DNA of 12,922 nt from Scatonaster sp045598705 (GTDB lineage Bacteria > Bacillota > Clostridia > Saccharofermentanales > Saccharofermentanaceae): NCBI GenBank assembly GCA_045598705.1, contig JAZLMM010000051.1, positions 1 through 12,922 of the forward strand. Direction: 5' to 3'. This document shows positions 1-8,821 of this stretch, piece by piece (position 1 is the stretch's first letter; the number at the start of each line of letters is the position of its first letter). The position numbers and the translations under genes are program-made. The notes beneath the pieces are model-generated. The model saw nothing but the letters and a program-made list of their open reading frames with translations. It was not told the origin of the DNA and searched no databases.

Positions 1-619
1 CACCTTCACTTTCCTCGGCAATGCTGGTATCAGCATTTCTGGACTGAATTTCTTCTGCGGAGAACTTCACGGAACGGATTTGAACCAGGCCTTTCTTCGC
101 CAATGTATCTATGGGTGAACGTGAGACAGAAAGTTCCTGCATCAAATCTGCAAGCGGAATCTCATCAATGTCTAATAACCACTCCAATGTCCGAATCTGC
201 TGAATGGAGTCCAACGCTTCACTTTCCAGAGCTTCACGTGCTACCTCCGCATCTGACAAAGAAACCACCAATTGGCTCTTCCCCGTACGCTTAGTCACCA
301 GCGCCGGAACCATCTGATGCATTGCCGAACCATAAGTACACGCATACCGATTTACTAGAAAATGCATCAATGCCAACTGTTCTTCGTTCAAGACAGGTTC
401 TTCTTCCACTAAAGACTCTAATTCTTTGAGCGGATACTTGGATTCAGTCTCTGTCTTCAGTTTAAGGATCAAAGCTACATTGGACTTATTTCCTCGACCA
501 AAAGGGACACGCACATATTGGCCCACGCGCACACGCTGGGCCAGATGATCTGGAACCAGATAATCGAATTTCTTATTCGTCTGCCATACGCACTCGCGCA
601 GGACGATTTCAGCAATCAT
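1..619 (-). CDS. priA: Primosomal protein N' (PriA), N-terminal part, cut by window edge
   Basis: PriA is the superfamily 2 DNA helicase that recognises abandoned replication forks and starts replisome reloading. Only the first 206 codons are present; the helicase motifs and zinc-binding cysteines lie beyond the left edge. Seen here: the start MIAEIVLREC, then QTNKKFDYLVP (13-23) and VGQYVRVPFGRG (32-43), which match the PriA 3'-end-binding domain. Next comes YACTYGSAMHQMVPALV (92-108), the family's Y-C-x-x-G-x-A-x-x-x-x-P stretch. A likely winged-helix segment follows at about 137-181. The ATG at 617-619 has an AAGGAG site 4 bases upstream. The gene starts 29 bases after polC with no terminator in the gap, so co-transcription with polC is inferred. 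The reading frame stays open to the edge. Identity rests on the N-terminal domain alone, but the match is good. Confidence 0.9.
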   Translation of the reverse strand, partial: MIAEIVLRECVWQTNKKFDYLVPDHLAQRVRVGQYVRVPFGRGNKSNVALILKLKTETESKYPLKELESLVEEEPVLNEEQLALMHFLVNRYACTYGSAMHQMVPALVTKRTGKSQLVVSLSDAEVAREALESEALDSIQQIRTLEWLLDIDEIPLADLMQELSVSRSPIDTLAKKGLVQIRSVKFSAEEIQSRNADTSIAEESEG

Positions 620-648
620 AATGGCTCCTTCTTCTGCACATCACTTCG

Positions 649-3600
649 TTATAGCAGATCAAACAAGTCCATCTGACGCGATCTTGGCAGATGCTGTATC
701 AGATGTTCTTCTTCCAGTTTCTTCATAGAAGACGGGCCGAGGTGGGCACGGTTCTGTAAATCTTCCTGTGTACTGAAGGGCCGCTCATTTCTCGCCTCCA
801 CAATGCCATCTGCGATGGCCGTACTAATCGATTCAATGACATTGAACGGTGGCAAGATCTTACCCTTCTCCAGCTTGATAAACTTGACTGAATCAGATTT
901 GTTCAGATCGTATGGGACGAACTCGATACCACGCAGATACATCTCTTCAACCAATTCACACAAGTAGTACAATGCTTTCTCGTTTGGTTTTCGCATACCC
1001 AAACCATTACCAAGTTCAATTCGCTTGGCTGTGACACGTTCAATACCCTTACAGAGCAGATCGCCGGCAAATTCATCTGCGCGAATCGTGAAATAAGCGC
1101 AATAGTATTCTTCCGGGTAGTACACCTTAAAGTACGCAACACGCAAAGCTGAGATACCGTAAGCTGCAGCGTGGGCCTTCGGAAACATGTACTGGATCTT
1201 CTTACAAGAAGCAATGTACCAGTCCGGCACGTTATGTTCCCTCATGATCCGCTCATGTTCTTCGGATAGACCTTTACCTTTACGAACCTTCTCCATGATC
1301 TGGAATGCATCCGAAGAAGGAACGGTCCAATAGATCAACTGTGTCATAATGCTATCTCGACAACCGATAACCGTATTCAACGTACATGTACCATCCTTGA
1401 TCAGATCCTGCGCGTTACCGTTCCAAACGCCGGTACCGTGGGAAAGACCCATCAACTGAACCAGATCATAGAACTGTGTCGGCTTCGTCTCTGCAATCAT
1501 GTCTCGCGCCATCATCGTACCGAGTTCCGGAAGTCCCAATGTCGCAGCTTTGGCCGGTGACGTACCATCTGGGATGCCAAGCGCTTCCGTAGAGGTAAAG
1601 AGCGACATAACTTTCGGATCCGGAATCGGAATCGTATGGACATCCACACCTGTCAGGTCACTGAGCATACGAAGCATGGTTGGGTCATCATGACCGAGAA
1701 TATCCAGTTTCAGAATCGTATCATGGAGGGCATTAAAGTCATAATGCGTGGTCGTGATCCCGCAGTCCATCTTATTGGCTGGATGTTGTACTGGCGTAAA
1801 CTCATAGATATCCATTTCCTTCGGAAGAACAACGATACCACCCGGATGCTGACCGGTCGTACGTTTGACACCAACAATACCAGTCGAACGGCGAATGGCC
1901 TCTGCATTCGTAATGGTCTCACCTTTCGTCTCACTACACTTCTTAATTAGCGCAATGGCATTCTTATCTGCAAAACATCCAATCGTTCCTGCACGGAAAG
2001 TATGGTGACTTCCAAACAGTTCTTCTACATACTTATGGGCACGTGGCTGATACTCACCAGAGAAATTGAGGTCAATATCCGGCTGCTTGTCTCCTTTAAA
2101 TCCTAAGAATGTCTCGAAAGGGATATCCTGTCCATCGGAGATCATCGGTGTACCGCACTTCGGGCAAGGTTCAATCGGCATATCGTATCCGGAACCGTAG
2201 GTACCTGAAAGATCGAATGCAGAGTATCGGCATTTCGGACATCTTCTGTGAGGCGCCAGAGGGTTGACCTCTGAAATACCTGAAAGTGTTGCGACCAAAG
2301 AAGAACCTACCGATCCTCTCGAGCCAACCTCATATCCATCCGAGTTTGATTTCTTGACGAGTTTATATGCAATGTAGTACATAATGGAGTATCCGTTACC
2401 GATGATACTTCCCAATTCTTTCTCAACACGTTTCTCAACGATCTCAGGAATTTTGCCCTCATACTCATACATCTCGTGCATCGTCTTATATACGATTTCT
2501 CGAAGATCGTTCGGTGCAGAAAGAATAACCGGTGGGAATGTACCGTCTGGGAACGGCTTGATATCCGTACGGATCTTCTCGGCAATTTTGCCTGGATTGG
2601 TGATGACGATCTCCTCGGCTAATTCTTCGCCTAAGTACGAGAACTCTTCAAGCATCTCATCCGTCGTACGGAAGTAAAGGTCGCTTTGGAACTCCGCGTC
2701 CTTGAATCCCATATCCATTAGCATGTATTTACGATACTCGCCGTCTTCTTTGTTCAGGAAGTGTGCGTCTGTCGTTGCACAGCAGATTTTTCCGCTTCGA
2801 CGCGCCATCTCCACGATAATCTTATTGAGATTGATCAGATCGTCCTTACTATGAAGGCCTGAATCTTCCTCACGAAGGTAGAATTCGTTGTTGCAGATCG
2901 GCTGTACCTCGAAATAATCGTAGAGGCGGATCATTCGTGCAAATTCAGAACTACTGGACAACGCTTCCAGTGTAGCGTCCACATTGTTACCGTTCTTCAC
3001 ATAATACTGGTGAATCATTCGAAAAATCTGTCCACGTTCACAGGCGCCGCCGACGATCACGCCGCCACTTAAGTAGCGAACCTCTGATTTGGGTATACGT
3101 GGGCGATTGCAGAAATAATCGATATGTCCTTCCGATACGATTCGGTAAAGGTTATATAGTCCCAACGTGTCACGTACTAAGAATATAATGTGGTAAGATT
3201 CGGTCTTACGCTTCGTAATTTCCGCCTTGGTCATGGTTCCCACGTGCTGATTCATCTGGGCACAAGATGTGAAACCAAAGTCTTGGATACAACGAAGGAG
3301 GATATCCGCACTCGCTCTTGCATCGCCCATCGCACGGTGTGCACGTTCATTGGTGATGCCCAAGAACGCACAAGCATCCGCCAGATTATGCTTCGGCATA
3401 TCCGGGTACAGGAAAGTGACTGCAGAGACTGTATCAATCTCCGCCTGATAGAACTTTACACGATATGGATGGTGCTTCTCTTCGTCCAATTGTTCAATAT
3501 CGATCTGGAAACCCGCTTCACGGATAAAGCTCATATCGAAGAAAATGTTATGTCCTACCAGAAGTTTGTCTTCTTTGAGAAAGGCGGCAAGCTCTGTCAC

Positions 3601-5223
3601 CGCTTCGAAAGGCGTCGGTGCCTCCTTAATCATCTCCTCGGTGATACCAGTCATCTCCGCAGCAACCGGTGAGATTTCCACACCTGGGTTCACCATTGTT
3701 GTAAATGTCCCCGCTTCGCGATACTCACCGTCTTCACCTTTCGTGAAACGAATCGCGGCAATCTCGAGGATCCCATCTTGCGTACAGTCTAATCCAGTCG
3801 TCTCTACATCAAGTGCGACAAAACTATCCAAAGAAATATCGCTGTCTTCCAGGTGATAAGCAATGCAGTTGCCATCGTCGACAAGATAACCTTCCATACC
3901 GAAGATAAGTTTGAAGTCCGGGTTGGTCCCCTTCTTCTTGCAATCTTTATAAGCAGCAAAGGCATCGTTAAAACCTTGTACAACACCATGGTCTGTAATG
4001 GCACACGCTGGATGACCCATGCGATATGCGGTCTTGATTAGGTCTTTCGGCTCAATTACCGCATCTTTCTCACTCATCTTGGTATGCGCATGAAGTTCAA
4101 CACGTTTCTTCTGTGCATGATCCTCACGAGGCGGCGGCGGCGTAGCTTTGTAAATACCGTCAATGGTCGCCACAATTTCATTCTCGAAAGAACTATAGCT
4201 TAATTTCGCACAAATGCCTGCATACCCACCCTTACCGAACATATCATTCAGCATATCTGCGTCGTTCGGTTTAGGGAATCCCACACAACTCACTGCGTAG
4301 CTCTGATCGGCCAATGCTAACTTATAGAGCACTTTATCCTTATTCTTACCAACTAATCTCTGATCGTCTAGGAAAGTTGTAATATTTCCCTGCATGCGTA
4401 TTGTCTTCTTCGGATCCAATGCACCGGAAAGTGCCATCTGCACCGCATCATATATAGAATAAATCGGTGCATCATTGTCCACCATGCCATAGATTCGATT
4501 ACTCTGATTCTCCGCATCAGGGTTCGCTTTCATTGCACGCTTGAATTTCTGCTCTGTTGCACGCTCTTTCTTGATATTCTGCTTCTCAACCTGAGATTTA
4601 CTTACCCAGGAATCTGGGTCAGCCGATACTTCTTCCTTTTTCTCAGGGGCTGCCTTCTTCTCCTCCACACCAGCGTCAGTCGGCATGCTGTTCTTCGTGC
4701 GATTACGCATCTGATTGAGAAAGAAATCCGGATCCTGCGGAACGGAAATCTCCTCACAAATCATTACATTTGTCCAATTTACACCAAGATATGTCGTGAT
4801 AAAGCTATTTATGAACGCCTGTAACTTGGGTCCACCTTCCTCCGGCATCTCACGGAATAGAATCGTATGAAGTGTATCGTCTGAAAACTCGAAACGACTG
4901 ATATAGTTGCCATAAGGTGTTTTATTGGAAATAATCCACTTTAGCCAGTTAAGTACCGCATTCATGGAAGGAAGACCATACTCCCCATTCATGTTACGGA
5001 TATATATACGAACATGAGATAGATGGAGTAATTGGCGCAGAAATGTCTCCAAGGCCATCAACGCTTTGTCGTTCTGAATAGGACCTTGAAGCTGGAGGTG
5101 AATTTCCATCCCCTGAAAACATTCATCAATACATATCTCGTCTATCTCACTCGGAATTGCCTCAGCTACTTTCAGTAACTTCGGGTTCGATGAGATTTCT
5201 ATGACAAATTCTTTTAATGTCAT
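649..5223 (-). CDS. polC: DNA polymerase III PolC, gram-positive replicative polymerase with proofreading exonuclease
   Basis: PolC is the main chromosome-replicating polymerase of low-GC gram-positives. Visible order: N-terminal domain (1-170), charged Lys/Glu-rich linker (about 180-245), OB-fold (about 275-360), first PHP part (H378, H380, D411, H412), DEDDh exonuclease inserted in PHP, second PHP part (D819, H821), then polymerase. Exonuclease residues are D472, E474, D563, H629 and D634. Palm aspartates are D1049 and D1051 in PDIDLNFSGEYQ and D1174 in LKLDILGHDD. The PolC zinc motif uses C995, C998, C1020 and C1023. The C-terminus ends QMDLFDLL, a likely sliding-clamp-binding motif (Q1517 to F1521). 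At 1524 residues it is longer than the roughly 1440 of Bacillus PolC, partly because of the linker. The ATG has AAGGA 7 bases upstream. No frameshift is seen. Confidence 0.98.
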   Translation of the reverse strand: MTLKEFVIEISSNPKLLKVAEAIPSEIDEICIDECFQGMEIHLQLQGPIQNDKALMALETFLRQLLHLSHVRIYIRNMNGEYGLPSMNAVLNWLKWIISNKTPYGNYISRFEFSDDTLHTILFREMPEEGGPKLQAFINSFITTYLGVNWTNVMICEEISVPQDPDFFLNQMRNRTKNSMPTDAGVEEKKAAPEKKEEVSADPDSWVSKSQVEKQNIKKERATEQKFKRAMKANPDAENQSNRIYGMVDNDAPIYSIYDAVQMALSGALDPKKTIRMQGNITTFLDDQRLVGKNKDKVLYKLALADQSYAVSCVGFPKPNDADMLNDMFGKGGYAGICAKLSYSSFENEIVATIDGIYKATPPPPREDHAQKKRVELHAHTKMSEKDAVIEPKDLIKTAYRMGHPACAITDHGVVQGFNDAFAAYKDCKKKGTNPDFKLIFGMEGYLVDDGNCIAYHLEDSDISLDSFVALDVETTGLDCTQDGILEIAAIRFTKGEDGEYREAGTFTTMVNPGVEISPVAAEMTGITEEMIKEAPTPFEAVTELAAFLKEDKLLVGHNIFFDMSFIREAGFQIDIEQLDEEKHHPYRVKFYQAEIDTVSAVTFLYPDMPKHNLADACAFLGITNERAHRAMGDARASADILLRCIQDFGFTSCAQMNQHVGTMTKAEITKRKTESYHIIFLVRDTLGLYNLYRIVSEGHIDYFCNRPRIPKSEVRYLSGGVIVGGACERGQIFRMIHQYYVKNGNNVDATLEALSSSSEFARMIRLYDYFEVQPICNNEFYLREEDSGLHSKDDLINLNKIIVEMARRSGKICCATTDAHFLNKEDGEYRKYMLMDMGFKDAEFQSDLYFRTTDEMLEEFSYLGEELAEEIVITNPGKIAEKIRTDIKPFPDGTFPPVILSAPNDLREIVYKTMHEMYEYEGKIPEIVEKRVEKELGSIIGNGYSIMYYIAYKLVKKSNSDGYEVGSRGSVGSSLVATLSGISEVNPLAPHRRCPKCRYSAFDLSGTYGSGYDMPIEPCPKCGTPMISDGQDIPFETFLGFKGDKQPDIDLNFSGEYQPRAHKYVEELFGSHHTFRAGTIGCFADKNAIALIKKCSETKGETITNAEAIRRSTGIVGVKRTTGQHPGGIVVLPKEMDIYEFTPVQHPANKMDCGITTTHYDFNALHDTILKLDILGHDDPTMLRMLSDLTGVDVHTIPIPDPKVMSLFTSTEALGIPDGTSPAKAATLGLPELGTMMARDMIAETKPTQFYDLVQLMGLSHGTGVWNGNAQDLIKDGTCTLNTVIGCRDSIMTQLIYWTVPSSDAFQIMEKVRKGKGLSEEHERIMREHNVPDWYIASCKKIQYMFPKAHAAAYGISALRVAYFKVYYPEEYYCAYFTIRADEFAGDLLCKGIERVTAKRIELGNGLGMRKPNEKALYYLCELVEEMYLRGIEFVPYDLNKSDSVKFIKLEKGKILPPFNVIESISTAIADGIVEARNERPFSTQEDLQNRAHLGPSSMKKLEEEHLIQHLPRSRQMDLFDLL

Positions 5224-5252
5224 GTGTCTTTCCTTCTACCCAAGCACTTCGC

Positions 5253-6317
5253 TTAATGGGACTCGTTCATAGAAATAATCATCTTAATCAACGCATCCAC
5301 AGCATCTTCTTTTCTGACTTTCGATACAGGCTCTCCACGTGAGAAAAGAAGGAATTCATCTACACCGCCGGCAATGCCTACATCTGCTTCACGTGCTTCA
5401 CCAGGACCATTCACCGCACAACCCATCACCGCAACAGTCATATCATAGGGAAGGTCTGCAATTCGTGTTTCAACTTCTTTGGCAACCTGAATCAATGGTA
5501 CTTGCGTACGCCCGCAAGTTGGGCAGGATACCAATCGCATTCCACCGGTACGAAGTCCGAGAGAACGAAGTATGGATATTCCAGCTCGTACTTCCTCTTT
5601 CGGCTCATCCGTAAGGCTGACACGAATGGTATCTCCAATTCCTTCCGCCAACAAAGCACCAATCCCGACGCTTGAACGAATCACCCCTTCTCGAAGCGTT
5701 CCTGCCTCTGTCACACCTACATGGAACGGGTATGGAACCTGTTCTCGTAATCTTCGATAACTCTCAATCGTCAGTAAAGGATCTGAAGATTTCATACTCA
5801 CAACGATATCTTCAAAATTCCATTTCTCTAGTAGCTGAATCGCTTCCATCGCACTTTGAGAAAGGGAATCGGCATTCACACCACCGTATCGTGCAAGCAT
5901 ATCTTTCCCGATTGAACCGGAGTTCACACCTACGCGTATTGGAATATGTCTGTCTTTCGCAAGATCTACCACCGCCTTGACTCGATCTTCTCCACCAATG
6001 TTACCAGGATTAATACGAATCTTGGCTGCACCATTTCTTATGGATTCCAGCGCGAGACGATAATCGAAATGAATATCTGCCACAACAGGCAGCGGACTTC
6101 TTCTGGTGATTTCTTTCAGCGCTTCTGCTGCCTCCATGTTTAGGATTGCAACGCGTGTAATATCGCAACCACAAGTTTTCAACTCGTTGATCTGCGCAAG
6201 CGTTGACTCAACATCCCTTGTATCTGTGTTATTCATGGATTGAATTGCAATCGGTGCATCTTTGCCTACCGCAACATCTCCAATCATCACCTGATTTGTT
6301 TCAAATCTTGTAATCAT
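5253..6317 (-). CDS. ispG: 4-hydroxy-3-methylbut-2-enyl diphosphate synthase (IspG/GcpE)
   Basis: IspG is the iron-sulfur enzyme for the next-to-last step of the MEP isoprenoid pathway, turning MEcPP into HMBPP in the cytoplasm. The 354-residue protein has the short bacterial two-domain form: a TIM barrel (about 1-255) and a C-terminal iron-sulfur domain. Cluster cysteines are C265 and C268 in SCPTCGRT and C300 in VMGCAVNGPGE; E307 matches the family's glutamate ligand/catalytic residue. Barrel motifs include IQSMNNTDTRD (25-35), ADIHFDYRLAL (80-90) and RINPGNIGG (101-109). The start ATG lies 6 bases after a GAGGTGA site that contains the rseP stop codon, so translation is probably coupled to rseP. 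polC begins 29 bases downstream. Dxr of the same pathway is two genes upstream. Confidence 0.98.
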   Translation of the reverse strand: MITRFETNQVMIGDVAVGKDAPIAIQSMNNTDTRDVESTLAQINELKTCGCDITRVAILNMEAAEALKEITRRSPLPVVADIHFDYRLALESIRNGAAKIRINPGNIGGEDRVKAVVDLAKDRHIPIRVGVNSGSIGKDMLARYGGVNADSLSQSAMEAIQLLEKWNFEDIVVSMKSSDPLLTIESYRRLREQVPYPFHVGVTEAGTLREGVIRSSVGIGALLAEGIGDTIRVSLTDEPKEEVRAGISILRSLGLRTGGMRLVSCPTCGRTQVPLIQVAKEVETRIADLPYDMTVAVMGCAVNGPGEAREADVGIAGGVDEFLLFSRGEPVSKVRKEDAVDALIKMIISMNESH

Positions 6318-6323
6318 TACTTA

Positions 6324-6330
6324 TCACCTC
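6324..6330 (-). promoter_or_regulatory. ispG ribosome binding site overlapping rseP stop codon
   Basis: GAGGTGA on the minus strand lies 6 bases before the ispG ATG, and its last three bases are the rseP stop codon TGA. Ribosomes ending rseP would sit on the ispG site, consistent with coupled translation. Confidence 0.8.
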
Positions 6331-7643
6331 GACAGCCGTATGATATCTGATGCTAGTGCAAATATCAGTAGAAGCACAATCATACAGAAACCGATTACAT
6401 TAATCACCTGTTCTGCCTTTCTTGACAGTTTCTTACCACGAATCATCTCCACCACTGTCAGAACAATCGCATTTCCGTCCAAGCCTGGAATCGGAAGAAG
6501 ATTGGTAAAAGCAAGGCCAACGGAAATACCACCCGCTAAGAAGAGCAACATCTCGTATTTCTCAGAATTATCTGTTTCTTTGTCTTCCACCACATCTGAT
6601 ACGACCGATGCAATTCCCACAGGACCTGAGACCACATCGTAAGCTGGAATTTTGCCGGCAATTGCTTCTGCGATGGAATCAATGGAGAGTCGAATAAAAG
6701 AAATCGGAAATACGACAGATTGACGAATCAAATCCGCGAATCCATGTCCCTTTTCTAGGTTGATACCTCGAAGATTCGTAGTCTTAATCATGGTTGGAGC
6801 CATATCAATTTCCATGACCTGCCCGTCACGAATTAACTTAATCGTCACCGGCTGTCCGTTTGAATTCGCTACAATATCCACCACACTATCATCGGATACA
6901 GGTACTCCGTTGATTGCGATAAGAGAGTCTCCAACTTGAATCAACGGATTGCCATTATTCTGTTCCGGTGAAACATCAATGATATACCATCCTTGATTCT
7001 CATCCAAATCACTGTAATGCGTTACACCGAGCATATATTGGTCACGGATATCCGGAGAAAGCACAGCTTCATACTTCTCGCCCGTACGCTTCGAGCGCAT
7101 ACCAAGCCTAATCTCATCCGTACTGCCGACCTGGTCCAAATAATATGTCAGCTCCAGCTGTGTCAGCACACGTCTTCCATTGAAAGACAGGATTTCGTCT
7201 CCTGGCTCAATCTGTGTAACCGCAACCTGTGTGTCTTGAATAATAACATTTTGCCGTAATACGAGATAGCCGAATTTCGAGAAACAAATAGCAAAAATAA
7301 TACTGCCGAGAATCAGATTCATAATCGGACCTGCAAGCGAAACGATCAGACGTTTCCATCGGGCTTGATTGATGAGGTTCTCCGGATTGTCGTCTTTGAG
7401 TTCTCCGGTTTCTTCATCGATTTCTGAGAATCTCACATACGCCCCCAGCGGAATCAAGCGAATGGAATAATCTACATCTTTTCGCTTCCATCCAATTAAC
7501 TTGGGGCCAACGAAAATAGACAATTCATAGACTTTGATTTTAAGAAGACGTGCTACAAGGAAGTGGCCAACCTCGTGAAAAGCAGCAAGAATACCAAGTC
7601 CAAGAATACAAATGACAATGCTGAAGATAGTAGATGAACTCAT
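6324..7643 (-). CDS. rseP: Site-2 intramembrane zinc metalloprotease, RseP/RasP family
   Basis: These membrane proteases cut transmembrane anti-sigma factors and remnant signal peptides within the bilayer. The first membrane helix carries the zinc motif HEVGH (H23, E24, H27). A second hydrophobic helix spans about 100-122, and two C-terminal helices lie near 364-383 and 414-433. The third zinc ligand is expected at D389 in NLLPIPGLDGN (381-391). Between helices 2 and 3 are two PDZ-like segments, marked by EPGDEILSFNG (146-156) and VGDSLIAING (237-246). At 439 residues it is slightly longer than the roughly 420 of Bacillus RasP. The motif LDGN replaces the usual LDGG. The start follows the dxr stop by 10 bases; its best ribosome site (AGGAAG, 13 bases upstream) is weak, so coupling to dxr is likely. 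The substrate cannot be told from the sequence. Confidence 0.95.
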   Translation of the reverse strand: MSSSTIFSIVICILGLGILAAFHEVGHFLVARLLKIKVYELSIFVGPKLIGWKRKDVDYSIRLIPLGAYVRFSEIDEETGELKDDNPENLINQARWKRLIVSLAGPIMNLILGSIIFAICFSKFGYLVLRQNVIIQDTQVAVTQIEPGDEILSFNGRRVLTQLELTYYLDQVGSTDEIRLGMRSKRTGEKYEAVLSPDIRDQYMLGVTHYSDLDENQGWYIIDVSPEQNNGNPLIQVGDSLIAINGVPVSDDSVVDIVANSNGQPVTIKLIRDGQVMEIDMAPTMIKTTNLRGINLEKGHGFADLIRQSVVFPISFIRLSIDSIAEAIAGKIPAYDVVSGPVGIASVVSDVVEDKETDNSEKYEMLLFLAGGISVGLAFTNLLPIPGLDGNAIVLTVVEMIRGKKLSRKAEQVINVIGFCMIVLLLIFALASDIIRLSR

Positions 7644-7653
7644 TTCCCGTTTC

Positions 7654-8820
7654 TCACTTCCTGATTTCTGATACGATACATCTTGCCCACTGATCTACAG
7701 CCATGATTTCAGAAAGTGATGGATCTGACACTACGCCTTCCGCTTCGTGCTTCTCCATGATGAATTCAACCGTTTTCTCAATATCTAGGAAAGATGCTTT
7801 GCCAGCTAGGAATTCCGCTACAATAGCTTCATTTGCAGCATTCATTGCAACCGGAAGTGTTCCGCCAACTCTACCCGCATGATAAGCCATATCCACTAAA
7901 CGGAATACTTTGCGATCACATGGTTCAAATGTCAACGTACTTGCCTGTTCGGAGAATGGCGAGAAAGGTCTGCAAATACAAAGACTGCGTTCAGGATAGA
8001 ACATCGCAACCTGAATCGGCATCATCATATTCGGGAAGCCCATCTGGCCAAGTACAGAACCATCGGCCAACTCAATCATAGAATGAACGATGCTCTGAGG
8101 ATGTACGACGACTTCTACTTGATTAACCGGTACACCAAATAGCCATGAAGCTTCAATGATTTCTAAACCTTTATTCATCATGCTGGCAGAGTCGATCGTA
8201 ATTTTCCCGCCCATATTCCACGTTGGATGTGCCAAGGCCTGATCTAATGTGACTTTCTCCAGCTGATCGCGTGTATATCCTCGGAACGGACCACCAGAAG
8301 CAGTCAGAAGGATTCTACGAAGCGAACCATTTGGTTGACCCTGTAAACACTGCCAAATCGCAGAATGCTCTGAATCCACCGGAAGAATGGAGACTTTCTT
8401 CTTCTTAGCCAACGGCATAACAATCGAACCGCCCGTTACCAATGTCTCCTTATTGGCTAAAGCGATATCTTTGCCCTCGCGAATCGCAGCAAGAACAGAT
8501 GGCAGTCCACACATGCCTACCATCGCGGCAACGACCATGTCGACCTGTGGCAAAGCGGCACAGTGCTGATTTCCTTCATCTCCGGACAGTATCTTGACCT
8601 TGCAGTCTCTCGGAAGCAACATCTTGAGCATATCTTTCTTCTTTGGATTTCCCACACTTACGACTTTCGGTGAGAACTCCACGATCTGCTTAGCTAATAA
8701 GTCTACATTGTTTCCACAAGTCAGGGCAACGACTTCAAAATCCTGAGGAAAATGACGCACAACTTCCAAAGTCTGTGTACCAATTGATCCAGTAGAACCT
8801 AAAATACTGATTCTTTTCAT
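7654..8820 (-). CDS. dxr: 1-deoxy-D-xylulose 5-phosphate reductoisomerase (Dxr/IspC)
   Basis: Dxr rearranges and reduces 1-deoxyxylulose 5-phosphate to MEP with NADPH, the committed step of the MEP pathway. The 388-residue protein starts MKRISILGSTGSIGTQT, with the NADPH-binding GSTGSIG at 8-14. Metal ligands are D149 and E151 in VDSEHSAIWQCL and E220 in MNKGLEIIEA. The substrate loop HPTWNMGGKITIDSASM is at 198-214. The open frame extends upstream to a TTG at 8844 (eight extra residues, MRSCWGCN), but the ATG at 8820 fits the family start and lies one base after the cdsA stop (TAATATG). The start context includes GGGGGTG inside the end of cdsA, so translation is probably coupled. The downstream neighbour rseP is 10 bases away. 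Confidence 0.98.
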   Translation of the reverse strand: MKRISILGSTGSIGTQTLEVVRHFPQDFEVVALTCGNNVDLLAKQIVEFSPKVVSVGNPKKKDMLKMLLPRDCKVKILSGDEGNQHCAALPQVDMVVAAMVGMCGLPSVLAAIREGKDIALANKETLVTGGSIVMPLAKKKKVSILPVDSEHSAIWQCLQGQPNGSLRRILLTASGGPFRGYTRDQLEKVTLDQALAHPTWNMGGKITIDSASMMNKGLEIIEASWLFGVPVNQVEVVVHPQSIVHSMIELADGSVLGQMGFPNMMMPIQVAMFYPERSLCICRPFSPFSEQASTLTFEPCDRKVFRLVDMAYHAGRVGGTLPVAMNAANEAIVAEFLAGKASFLDIEKTVEFIMEKHEAEGVVSDPSLSEIMAVDQWARCIVSEIRK

Positions 8821-8821
8821 A

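Noticed and set aside
3190..3672. 160-codon plus-strand open frame opposite the PolC exonuclease
   Set aside because: It is antisense to intact catalytic motifs of polC and resembles no known protein.
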